The position numbers and the translations under genes are program-made. From positions 1 through 64,000 of the forward strand of contig DATMNI010000078.1 of NCBI GenBank assembly GCA_035570275.1: a DNA stretch of 64,000 nt. Direction: 5' to 3'. Below, one piece after another: positions 43,928-50,994 of the stretch (positions within the stretch are counted from its first letter, which is position 1; every line of letters begins with the position of its first letter). The stretch is from DATMNI01 sp035570275 (lineage in GTDB: Bacteria; Acidobacteriota; Terriglobia; Bryobacterales; Bryobacteraceae). The notes beneath the pieces were generated by a model, which made no database searches, was not told the DNA's origin, and was given only the letters and a program-made list of their open reading frames with translations.

Positions 43928-44133
43928 CCAGCTTTGTGGGGCAGGTTGGTAACCTGCGGCGGATTGTTAATCCGCCCGCGCGATGCGGCAGCGAGCCGGC
44001 CTGCCCCTTGCTGGCTGCTTCGTTCAGGCGCGCGGCCGGCGGATTGCCAATCCGCCGGACCCAGAGGGTACCCCTCACAACCTGCCCCACAACCGCCTGC
44101 TCCACCTCCTTAATCCCGAGGAGCCCCCGATGA
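43924..44133 (+). other. Relay frame between hisD and hisC, spanning a repeat element
   Basis: A 69-codon open frame starts at an ATG overlapping the hisD stop (ATGA 43924-43927) and ends with a TGA overlapping the hisC start (ATGA 44130-44133). ATGACC is present at both ends, 206 bases apart. Most of the frame is element sequence (for example VGQVGNLRRIVNPP), so the product is unlikely to matter. The likely role is to carry ribosomes to hisC. Confidence 0.5.
43934..44092. repeat. Palindromic repeat element, copy D
   Basis: TTGTGGGGCAGGTTGGTAAC and GGCGGATTGTTAATCCGCC at the left, GGCGGATTGCCAATCCGCC and a partly altered CCTCACAACCTGCCCCACAA at the right. The spacer shares GATGCGGCAGCGAGCCGG with copy F. 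It lies between hisD and hisC within the operon. Confidence 0.9.
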
Positions 44134-45215
44134 CCCTTCCCAAGCTCAAACTCCCCAAAGGCGCCGTCAAGCCCCGCCCCGCCGTCCTGGCCATGGCCGC
44201 CTACTCCCCGCCCACTGGCGGACGCGCCAACAAACTCCGCCTCGATTTCAACGAAAACACCGTGGGCTGCTCCCCCGCCGTCATCGCCGCCCTCAAGCAC
44301 CACCTCGACCCCGCCGCGCTCGCCGTCTACCCCGAATACAGCGCCGCCAAGGAAACCGTAGCCCGCTATTTCCGCGTGCGCCCCGAGCAGTTCGTCTTCA
44401 CCAACGGCACCGACGAAGCCATCCAGGTTTTCATCAACACCTACATCGATGACGGCCAGGAAGTCCTCGTCCTGCAACCGGCCTACGCCATGTACCGCTT
44501 CTATGCCGAGGTCGCCGGCGCCCGCATCCAGGAGGTCGCGTACCCGCAGCCCGAAATGGAGTTCCCGCTCCAGGCCGTGCTCGACGCCATCACTCCCGAG
44601 ACCCGCGCCGTCATCCTCTCCAACCCGAATAACCCCACCGGCACCGGCCTTTCGCTGCTGGGCATTGAGCGCATTCTCTCCCGCGCCAAAAAGGCCGCCG
44701 TCCTGGTGGACGAAGCCTACTACGAATTCTCCGGCGTCACCGCCCTCAACGAGATTGAGCGCGTCCCCAATCTGTTCGTCTGCCGCACGTTTTCCAAGGT
44801 CTTCGGCATGGCCGGAATGCGCCTCGGCTGCATCTTCTCCCACCAGGCCAACATCGCCTGCCTGCACAAGGCCCAGTCGCCATATTCCGTGAACGCGCTG
44901 GCCATCGTCGCCGCCGAGGCCGCGGTTCAGGATACCGCCTACATCGAAAACTACGTCGCCGAAGTGCTGGCCGCCCGTGAGTTGCTCTGTTTCGGCCTCG
45001 AACAACTGGGCATCCGCTACGTCCCCAGCTCAGCCAACTTTGTTCTGGGCCATTTCGGTAGCCGCGCAATTGAGGTGCGCGATGCCCTGCGCGAACAGGC
45101 CATCCTCGTCCGCGACCGCAGCTACCAGGCCCCCGGGTGCGTGCGCATAACGGTAGGTACCCGCGAGCAAACGCGCGTCCTGCTGGCCGCATTGGAAGAG
45201 ATATGGACCCAATGA
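44130..45215 (+). CDS. hisC: Histidinol-phosphate aminotransferase
   Basis: 361 residues, ATG at 44130 after CGAGGAG. Class II aminotransferase motifs: RLDFNENTVGCSP, SNPNNPTGTG, VDEAYYEFSG and the PLP lysine in CRTFSKVFGMAGMRLG. It converts imidazole-acetol phosphate to histidinol phosphate. The stop overlaps the HAD gene start (ATGA). Confidence 0.94.
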   Translation: MTLPKLKLPKGAVKPRPAVLAMAAYSPPTGGRANKLRLDFNENTVGCSPAVIAALKHHLDPAALAVYPEYSAAKETVARYFRVRPEQFVFTNGTDEAIQVFINTYIDDGQEVLVLQPAYAMYRFYAEVAGARIQEVAYPQPEMEFPLQAVLDAITPETRAVILSNPNNPTGTGLSLLGIERILSRAKKAAVLVDEAYYEFSGVTALNEIERVPNLFVCRTFSKVFGMAGMRLGCIFSHQANIACLHKAQSPYSVNALAIVAAEAAVQDTAYIENYVAEVLAARELLCFGLEQLGIRYVPSSANFVLGHFGSRAIEVRDALREQAILVRDRSYQAPGCVRITVGTREQTRVLLAALEEIWTQ

Positions 45216-45916
45216 CCCCTTTTCACTCGAAACCCATGACCAAGCCCCTCCTCATCTTCGATATGGATGGCGTGCTGGTGGATGTCGGCGAATCGTACCG
45301 GGAGACCATCGCCCGCACCGTGGAGCACTTCACCGGCGGACCGGCCACGCGCGCGCAGATACAGGATCTCAAGAACCTGGGCGGCTGGAATGACGATTGG
45401 AAGCTGTCCCACCATATGGTCGCCGCCGCCGGCGTGGACGTCCCCTTCGCCAATGTGAAGGAATACTTTCAATCCATCTTCCTGGGCGATGGAACAAATG
45501 GCCTTATTAACCGCGAGCGCTGGGTGGTGCAGCCCGGCTTGCTGGAAAAGCTCAACCAACACTTTCGATTCTCGGTCTTCACCGGCCGTCCCCGGTACGA
45601 AGCGTCCCTCACTTTGGGGCGCTTCGCGGGCGGCCTGAACTTTGACCCGATCGTCACCATGGAAGACGTCCAAAACCACAAGCCGGCGCCTGATGGACTG
45701 CTTCAGATTTTGTCCGCAAATCCAGGTTGCGACGCCTTTTATGTTGGCGACACCGTAGACGATGCCCGCTGTGCGCGTGCCGCCAATGTCCCTTTTATCG
45801 GCATCGCCGCACCCGCCAATCCGCGATACCTGGACCTGGTGTTCCTGTTCCAGGAAGAACGACCCTACGCCGTCATCGACGACATCAACTACCTGGAAGA
45901 GGCCTTCGGATCATGA
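45212..45916 (+). CDS. HAD-superfamily phosphatase, likely the histidinol-phosphatase of this operon
   Basis: 234 residues from the ATG at 45212 that overlaps the hisC stop; in-frame ATGs at 45203 and 45236 are alternatives. HAD motifs are the nucleophile in FDMDGVLVDVGES, the Thr in VFTGRPR, the Lys in NHKPAPDG and the acidic pair in YVGDTVDDAR. It resembles the subfamily IA group (TIGR01548-like) that occurs near or fused to hisB in some organisms. No other histidinol-phosphatase gene is in the operon, so it is the best candidate for that step. The function is inferred from context. Confidence 0.72.
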   Translation: MTPFHSKPMTKPLLIFDMDGVLVDVGESYRETIARTVEHFTGGPATRAQIQDLKNLGGWNDDWKLSHHMVAAAGVDVPFANVKEYFQSIFLGDGTNGLINRERWVVQPGLLEKLNQHFRFSVFTGRPRYEASLTLGRFAGGLNFDPIVTMEDVQNHKPAPDGLLQILSANPGCDAFYVGDTVDDARCARAANVPFIGIAAPANPRYLDLVFLFQEERPYAVIDDINYLEEAFGS

Positions 45917-46500
45917 GAACCGCCACCATCCAACGCCACACCAAGGAAACCCGCATCTCCGGCAGGCTCAAAATCGAAGGCCGGGGCAAGTACGAAGTCG
46001 GGACCGGCATTCGATTCCTCGATCACATGCTGGAGCTGTTCACCAAGCATGGCGGCTTCGACCTCAAGCTGCACGCCGATGGCGACCTGGACGTGGATCA
46101 GCACCACACCGTGGAGGACGTCGGCATCGTCCTTGGCCAGTTGTTCGCCAAAGCCCTGGCCGACCGCAAGGGCATCAACCGCGCCGGCTACTTCGTGCTG
46201 CCGATGGATGAAACCCTGGCTGTGGTCGCGCTCGATTTGGGCGGCCGCCCCGCGCTGGTATATAAGGATAGGGTGAAGGTCCGCCTGGTGGGCGATCTGC
46301 AAACCGAACTGGTGGAGGATTTCTTCGGCGGCTTTGTCAACCACGCCGGGGCCAACCTTCATGTAAAGGTTTTATACGGCCGCTCTAACCATCACAAAAT
46401 CGAGGCGGTTTTCAAGTGCTTCGCGCGCGCCCTGAAGTACGCCTGTTCCAAGGACGCGCGTCTCAAGAACGAACTGCCGTCCACCAAGGGTCTCTTATGA
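45913..46500 (+). CDS. hisB: Imidazoleglycerol-phosphate dehydratase
   Basis: 195 residues, single-function form. Metal-binding His clusters are FLDHMLELFTKHGGF, VDQHHTVEDVG, FVNHAGANLHV and NHHKIEAVFKCFARAL. It dehydrates IGP to imidazole-acetol phosphate. No N-terminal phosphatase domain is present, in keeping with the separate HAD gene upstream, whose stop overlaps this start by four bases. A 7-codon relay frame joins it to hisH. Confidence 0.95.
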   Translation: MRTATIQRHTKETRISGRLKIEGRGKYEVGTGIRFLDHMLELFTKHGGFDLKLHADGDLDVDQHHTVEDVGIVLGQLFAKALADRKGINRAGYFVLPMDETLAVVALDLGGRPALVYKDRVKVRLVGDLQTELVEDFFGGFVNHAGANLHVKVLYGRSNHHKIEAVFKCFARALKYACSKDARLKNELPSTKGLL

Positions 46501-46520
46501 TTGCGATCGGCCTCTTATGA
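46497..46520 (+). other. Relay mini-frame between hisB and hisH
   Basis: ATG ATT GCG ATC GGC CTC TTA TGA starts on the hisB stop (ATGA 46497-46500) and ends on the hisH start (ATGA 46517-46520). CTCTTATGATT(G/A)CGATC is duplicated at 46492-46508 and 46512-46528, period 20. Confidence 0.55.
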
Positions 46521-47083
46521 TTACGATCTTCGACTACGGCGCCGGCAACCTGCGCTCGGTGCAAAATACCCTCGCCGCACTCAACTGCGAATATACCCTG
46601 GTCAACAGTTCCGCCGGCCTGACCGCCGCCTCCAAAATCATCCTCCCCGGAGTCGGCCATTTCGGTCAGATGATGCGCGCCTTAGACGCCCTCGGCGTGC
46701 GCGAAACCCTGATCGGCCGCATCCGCGCCGGCGTCCCCTTCTTCGGCATCTGTCTCGGCATGCAGGCGCTTTTTGATGGCAGCGAAGAAGCCCCGGAAGT
46801 CCGCGGCTTCGGCCTATATCCAGGGACAGTGCGCCGCTTTCCGGTCGGCGCCCGTGTCCCCCACATGGGTTGGAACCAATTGGAGCCCACCGGCCGCTAC
46901 GTCTACTTCGCCCACAGCTACTACGTCCCCGAATGCGGGCAGACCTCCGCCGTCTGCACCTACGGCCTCCGCTTCACCGCGATGCTGCACGCCGCCAACG
47001 TCCACGGCGTGCAATTCCACCCCGAAAAATCCGGCCCCATCGGCCTGAAAATCGTCCAAGATTTTCTGGATCTCCCATGCTGA
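46517..47083 (+). CDS. hisH: Imidazole glycerol phosphate synthase, glutamine amidotransferase subunit
   Basis: 188 residues, slightly short of the usual 195-210. The class I amidotransferase triad is visible: nucleophile Cys in FFGICLGMQALF, and His and Glu in GVQFHPEKSG. It supplies ammonia to HisF. The start is the second copy of a duplicated initiation region. The stop region duplicates the hisF start context (CCCATGCT) on the other side of a palindromic element. Confidence 0.94.
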   Translation: MITIFDYGAGNLRSVQNTLAALNCEYTLVNSSAGLTAASKIILPGVGHFGQMMRALDALGVRETLIGRIRAGVPFFGICLGMQALFDGSEEAPEVRGFGLYPGTVRRFPVGARVPHMGWNQLEPTGRYVYFAHSYYVPECGQTSAVCTYGLRFTAMLHAANVHGVQFHPEKSGPIGLKIVQDFLDLPC

Positions 47084-47301
47084 CTGTGGGGCAGGGATGC
47101 TTTGTGGGGCAGGTTGGTAACCTGCGGCGGATTGGCAATCCGCCTGCCGGGGTCTCGCAAAAGGCTCGCGGCAATGCGTGCACTCCAAGACCAGGCTTTC
47201 GCCAGCGCCAACGGATGTCCTGCGGGCTAGCGGCCGGCGGATTGCCAATCCGCCGCAGGTTACCAACCTGCCCCACAACTCTTGGCGGCCACCCATGCTA
47301 G
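47077..47301 (+). other. Relay frame between hisH and hisF, spanning a repeat element
   Basis: A 74-codon frame begins ATG at 47077 inside the end of hisH and ends TAG at 47299-47301 inside the start of hisF. CCCATGCT occurs at 47074-47081 and 47292-47299, 218 bases apart. The original junction may have been a direct overlap (ATGCTAG) into which the element was inserted. Confidence 0.5.
47102..47278. repeat. Palindromic repeat element, copy E
   Basis: Full-length copy: TTGTGGGGCAGGTTGGTAAC and GGCGGATTGGCAATCCGCC at the left; GGCGGATTGCCAATCCGCC and CAGGTTACCAACCTGCCCCA at the right. The arms are exact inverse copies over about 45 bases around a spacer of about 90 bases. A truncated left end (TGTGGGGCAGG) stands at 47085-47096, suggesting two events at one site. 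Confidence 0.9.
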
Positions 47302-48059
47302 CCAAACGCATTATCCCCTGCCTGGACGTCACCGGCGGCCGCGTCGTCAAAGGCGTCCACTTTGTCAACCTGAGGGACGCTGGCGACCCCGTGGAACTGG
47401 CCAACCGCTACAACCGCGATGGCGCCGACGAACTCGTCTTCCTCGATATCACGGCCTCCAGCGACGCCCGCGACATCATGGCCGATGTGGTCGCCCGCAC
47501 GGCCCGGCAGGTCTTCATCCCGCTGGCCGTCGGTGGCGGCATCCGGGCGGTGGCCGATGCCCGCCGCATCCTGCTCTCGGGCGCGGACAAGGTTTCGGTA
47601 AACACCGCCGCCGTACGCCGTCCCGCGCTCATCACCGAACTCAGCCAGGAATTCGGCGCGCAGGCCGTCGTCCTGGCTATTGACGCCCGCCGCCACGCGT
47701 CCGGCCAGTGGCACGTCTTTACCCGCGGCGGCCGCGACGACGAAGGTATCGACGCCGTCCAATGGGCGGCCCGCGGCGAAGAGTTGGGCGCCGGCGAAAT
47801 CCTGCTCACTTCCATGGACACCGATGGCGTCCAGACCGGCTTCGATTGCCAGCTCACAGCGGCCGTCTCGCACGCTACCAACATTCCCGTAATCGCCAGC
47901 GGCGGGGCGGGGAAGCCCGAGGACTTCGTCCGCGTCCTCACCGATGGCTGCGCCGACGCCGCCCTGGCCGCCTCCATCTTCCACTACGGCACCTATACCG
48001 TCAACCAGCTCAAGGAAGAGCTCGACAAGCGCGGCATCCCCGTGCGGGTGGCCGCATGA
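47295..48059 (+). CDS. hisF: Imidazole glycerol phosphate synthase, cyclase subunit
   Basis: 254 residues. Catalytic Asp residues lie in RIIPCLDVTGGRVVKG and VLAIDARRH; phosphate-binding loops are PLAVGGGIRAV and PVIASGGAGKPEDF. With HisH it forms IGP and AICAR. The ATG at 47295 is close behind a palindromic element and lacks a strong ribosome-binding site, which makes coupling through the relay frame plausible. The stop overlaps a 12-codon relay frame to hisA. Confidence 0.95.
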   Translation: MLAKRIIPCLDVTGGRVVKGVHFVNLRDAGDPVELANRYNRDGADELVFLDITASSDARDIMADVVARTARQVFIPLAVGGGIRAVADARRILLSGADKVSVNTAAVRRPALITELSQEFGAQAVVLAIDARRHASGQWHVFTRGGRDDEGIDAVQWAARGEELGAGEILLTSMDTDGVQTGFDCQLTAAVSHATNIPVIASGGAGKPEDFVRVLTDGCADAALAASIFHYGTYTVNQLKEELDKRGIPVRVAA

Positions 48060-48094
48060 TCCCGGTGCCCGCATTGATTTCGGAGGCCGCATGA
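48056..48094 (+). other. Relay mini-frame between hisF and hisA
   Basis: A 12-codon frame starts on the hisF stop (ATGA 48056-48059) and ends on the hisA start (ATGA 48091-48094). GGCCGCATGATC is duplicated at 48050-48061 and 48085-48096, period 35. Confidence 0.55.
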
Positions 48095-48804
48095 TCTTCC
48101 CGTGCATTGACCTGATGGATGGCAAAGTCGTCCAGTTAATTCAGGGCCGCGAGAAAGCGCTCGAAGGCGATTCGCCGGAAGAGATGCTCCGCAAGTTCGC
48201 CGGCTTTCCCGAAATCCAGGTCATCGATCTCGACGCCGCCATGGGCAGCGGCTCCAACGACGCACTGGTTCAGATGCTGGCATCTAAGGCGGTGATTCGC
48301 GCCGGCGGCGGTGTACGCACCGTGGCGCGTGCACAGGCCCTGGTCGCGCAAGGCGTCCACAAAGTGATCGTCGGCACCTCGGCATTTACTAACACGGGCA
48401 TCGATGAAACCTTCCTCGCCGCACTCCGCGACGCCATCGGCCGTGAGCGCATCCTGATCGCTCTCGATTCCAAAGCCGGCCGCATCGTTATCAAAGGCTG
48501 GCAGGAAGCCACCGCGTTCACCGCCGAAGAAGTTCTGCGCGGGCTCGAACCCTATTGCGGCGGCTTCCTCTGCACCTACGTCGACAAGGAGGGCATGCTG
48601 CAAGGCACCGACATGGATTGGTTCCGCCGCCTCCGCGCCGCCACGCCGCTGGAACTCACCGCCGCCGGCGGCATCACCACCATGGAAGATGTCCGCGCCC
48701 TGCAGGCCATGAACGTCCACGCCGCTCTTGGCATGGCGATCTACACGGGCCGCCTTTCGCTGGCAGAGTTGGCTGTCACAAACGGACCGGGTGTCTCGTC
48801 CTAA
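48091..48804 (+). CDS. hisA: ProFAR isomerase
   Basis: 237 residues. A (beta/alpha)8 barrel homologous to HisF: catalytic Asp in PCIDLMDGKVVQLIQG, substrate loop IRAGGGVRT, second acid in LIALDSKAG, and phosphate loop LTAAGGITTMEDV. It isomerises ProFAR to PRFAR. The sequence is more divergent from typical HisA than its neighbours are from theirs, but the position after hisF supports the call. Last his gene of the operon. Confidence 0.9.
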   Translation: MIFPCIDLMDGKVVQLIQGREKALEGDSPEEMLRKFAGFPEIQVIDLDAAMGSGSNDALVQMLASKAVIRAGGGVRTVARAQALVAQGVHKVIVGTSAFTNTGIDETFLAALRDAIGRERILIALDSKAGRIVIKGWQEATAFTAEEVLRGLEPYCGGFLCTYVDKEGMLQGTDMDWFRRLRAATPLELTAAGGITTMEDVRALQAMNVHAALGMAIYTGRLSLAELAVTNGPGVSS

Positions 48805-48821
48805 GTGCAGGAGACAACAGC

Positions 48822-50060
48822 ATGCAACGCTACATCGTCCTTGGCGGCGGCCTCGCCGGCCTGACCGCCGCCAACGCTCTGGCCGGCGACGGCCACCAAG
48901 TGGTGCTCCTGGAGCAATCCCGGCACCTGGGAGGCCGCGCCGTCACCCAGCCGGATCGCGGCTATCTGTTGAATCTCGGCCCACACGCACTGTACGCCGG
49001 CGGTGTTGCCGCACAGACGCTCCGCCAGTGGAACATTCCCTTCTCGGGCAATCAGCCGGACACCAGCTCTGCCTCATTTCTGATGCACGACGGCCGCATG
49101 TACCCGCTCATCGTCACTACCCGGCAGCTTCTCTCCACGCGCTTATTTGGCGCCGCCGAAAAGTGGGAGGCAGCCCGTGTCCTGCAAAAGTTTGTTAGCG
49201 GCCGGGCGGCCGAAGGAGAATCCATGGAGGAATGGATCGGCCGGCGCGCCCGCGGGCAGCGGGTTCGGCAGTTCGCGGCCATGCTCGTCCGTCTGACGAC
49301 TTACTCCGCCAATCTCTCCCACTTGAGCGCCCGCGCGGCCTTGGATCAATTCCGCCGCGCCAAAGCCCAGGGCGTGATCTATCTCGACGGCGGTTGGCAA
49401 ACTCTTGTGGATGGTCTGGAGCAACGCGCGCGGTCGCTCGGAGTGGAGATTCGCCTCGGCGAGGCGGTCGAAAGTCTGGATGAGATCAAGAGCGCCGCGA
49501 TCCATAGGGCCGGCAGCCGGATCGATGGCGTCATCCTCGCAGTCCCCCCGGCCGCCGTGGAGCGCCTCACCGGCCGGAGTCTGACCGGATTGCAACCTGC
49601 GCGAATGGCCTGCCTGGACTTCGGTCTTCGCACCCTGCCTGCGGGCGCGGCGCGGGTCGCATTCGGCGTGGACCAGCCGCTCTATCTCTCCGTGCATTCC
49701 GCGGCCGCGAAGCTTGCCCCGGCCGGCGCGGCCCTGGTTCACGTGGGCAAGTATCTGGCCCGCGCTACCGACGCCGCAGCCGATGCCGCGGCCGATCGCC
49801 AGGAACTGGAGCAGTTCGCCGACCGCGCCATTCCCGGCTGGCGCGACCGGGCCGAGGTGGTCCGTTTCATGCCCCACATGACCGTCACGCCCGCGGTGTT
49901 TTCGCCCGAAGGCCGGCCCGGCGTCGATGCGCTCGGCCTGGGAGGCGTGGCGCTCGCCGGCGATTGGGTCGGCTCCGAGGGAATGCTGGCCGATGCCGCC
50001 GTGGCCAGTGCGCTCCGCGCCGCCGGCATGGTACAACGGCAAGGGCTTCTGGCAGCTTAA
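48822..50060 (+). CDS. FAD-dependent oxidoreductase (amine oxidase/phytoene desaturase-like)
   Basis: 412 residues, ATG at 48822. N-terminal dinucleotide fold YIVLGGGLAGLTAANAL with HQVVLLEQSRHLGGRA, and a C-terminal FAD-contacting segment GGVALAGDWVGSEGMLADAA. Substrate unknown. It lies 17 bases after hisA and 14 bases before an ECF41-type sigma factor gene. ECF41 factors typically adjoin an oxidoreductase, epimerase or carboxymuconolactone decarboxylase gene, so this enzyme is the likely partner and target. Confidence 0.83.
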   Translation: MQRYIVLGGGLAGLTAANALAGDGHQVVLLEQSRHLGGRAVTQPDRGYLLNLGPHALYAGGVAAQTLRQWNIPFSGNQPDTSSASFLMHDGRMYPLIVTTRQLLSTRLFGAAEKWEAARVLQKFVSGRAAEGESMEEWIGRRARGQRVRQFAAMLVRLTTYSANLSHLSARAALDQFRRAKAQGVIYLDGGWQTLVDGLEQRARSLGVEIRLGEAVESLDEIKSAAIHRAGSRIDGVILAVPPAAVERLTGRSLTGLQPARMACLDFGLRTLPAGAARVAFGVDQPLYLSVHSAAAKLAPAGAALVHVGKYLARATDAAADAAADRQELEQFADRAIPGWRDRAEVVRFMPHMTVTPAVFSPEGRPGVDALGLGGVALAGDWVGSEGMLADAAVASALRAAGMVQRQGLLAA

Positions 50061-50074
50061 TCCGGCAGCCTGAT

Positions 50075-50950
50075 ATGGAGAGCGAAACCCAGTTTCAGGA
50101 ATTACGGCCGCTCCTGTTCTCGCTGGCCTACCGGATGCTCGGCACGCGAGCCGACGCCGAGGACGTGGTGCAGGATGCCTACCTGCGCTGGCAATCGGCG
50201 CGCGCCGAGGAAGTGCGGTCACCCAAATCTTACCTCACCACCGTGGTCGCGCGGCTGGCGCTCGATGGGTTGAAGGCCGCCCATCGCAAGCGCGAAACAT
50301 ATGTTGGCCCGTGGCTGCCCGAGCCCCTGGTGGAACCGATGGGAACCGAAGCCGTGGAAATGGCCGAATCGCTGTCGCTGGCTTTCCTGCACCTGCTGGA
50401 ATCGCTTTCGCCGGCCGAGCGCGTGGCTTTCCTGCTGCGCGAGGTCTTCGACGCCGGTTACGATGAGGTGGCGGCGGCGCTCGAAACCAGCGAGGCCAAC
50501 AGCCGGCAGATCGTGAACCGCGCCCGCAAGCACATCCGGGACCGCCGCCCGCGCTTTACCGTGGACCGTGACCGCCAACTGGCCGTCCTGCGCGAATTCC
50601 TCGCGGCCTGCGCCACCGGCGATCCATCCCAGCTCACCGCCATGCTCACTGAGGAAGCCGTCTTATACTCGGATGGCGGAGGCAAGGTCAGCGCGGCACT
50701 CAATCCCATTTTCGGAGCCGATCGCGTGGTTCGCTTCCTGATCGGCGTCGGCCGGAAACTCCCGGCCCTCACTGTCCAGTTTGCCGAGGTCAACGGAGGC
50801 ATCGGAGTGGTCCTGCTGAATGCAGGCAAACTGGATGCAGGCAGACTGGATGCAGGCAGACCGTTCGGCGTGATGGCCCTCGATTTGACCTCCGATGGCC
50901 GCATCGCCAGTTTGTACTTTGTCTCCAACCCCGACAAGTTGCCTCGGTGA
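50075..50950 (+). CDS. ECF RNA polymerase sigma factor, ECF41 (SigJ-like) group
   Basis: 291 residues. Sigma2 starts LRPLLFSLAYRMLGTRADAE; the linker carries WLPEPL; sigma4 has LSPAERVAFLLREVFDAGYDEV. A SnoaL-like C-terminal domain of about 100 residues contains YSDGGGKV and ends SNPDKL. The WLPEP, DGGGK and NPDKL phrases are hallmarks of ECF41, where the extension acts as a built-in regulator. A threefold 15-base repeat inside that domain encodes LDAGR-like units. It sits next to the FAD oxidoreductase gene. Confidence 0.88.
   Translation: MESETQFQELRPLLFSLAYRMLGTRADAEDVVQDAYLRWQSARAEEVRSPKSYLTTVVARLALDGLKAAHRKRETYVGPWLPEPLVEPMGTEAVEMAESLSLAFLHLLESLSPAERVAFLLREVFDAGYDEVAAALETSEANSRQIVNRARKHIRDRRPRFTVDRDRQLAVLREFLAACATGDPSQLTAMLTEEAVLYSDGGGKVSAALNPIFGADRVVRFLIGVGRKLPALTVQFAEVNGGIGVVLLNAGKLDAGRLDAGRPFGVMALDLTSDGRIASLYFVSNPDKLPR
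50816..50860 (+). repeat. 15-bp in-frame repeat, three copies, in the sigma factor gene
   Basis: CTGAATGCAGGCAAA, CTGGATGCAGGCAGA and CTGGATGCAGGCAGA follow one another, encoding LNAGK-LDAGR-LDAGR in the SnoaL-like domain. Probable slippage expansion between two beta strands. Confidence 0.85.
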
Positions 50951-50994
50951 CGCGGTCCACGCTGCGCTCGGCGGGTGCGACACTAGAGAACGGA

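Noticed and set aside
43924..44133. 69-codon frame between hisD and hisC as a genuine protein gene
   Set aside because: Almost all of it is repeat-element sequence that also occurs in other places and frames; only its ends look functional.
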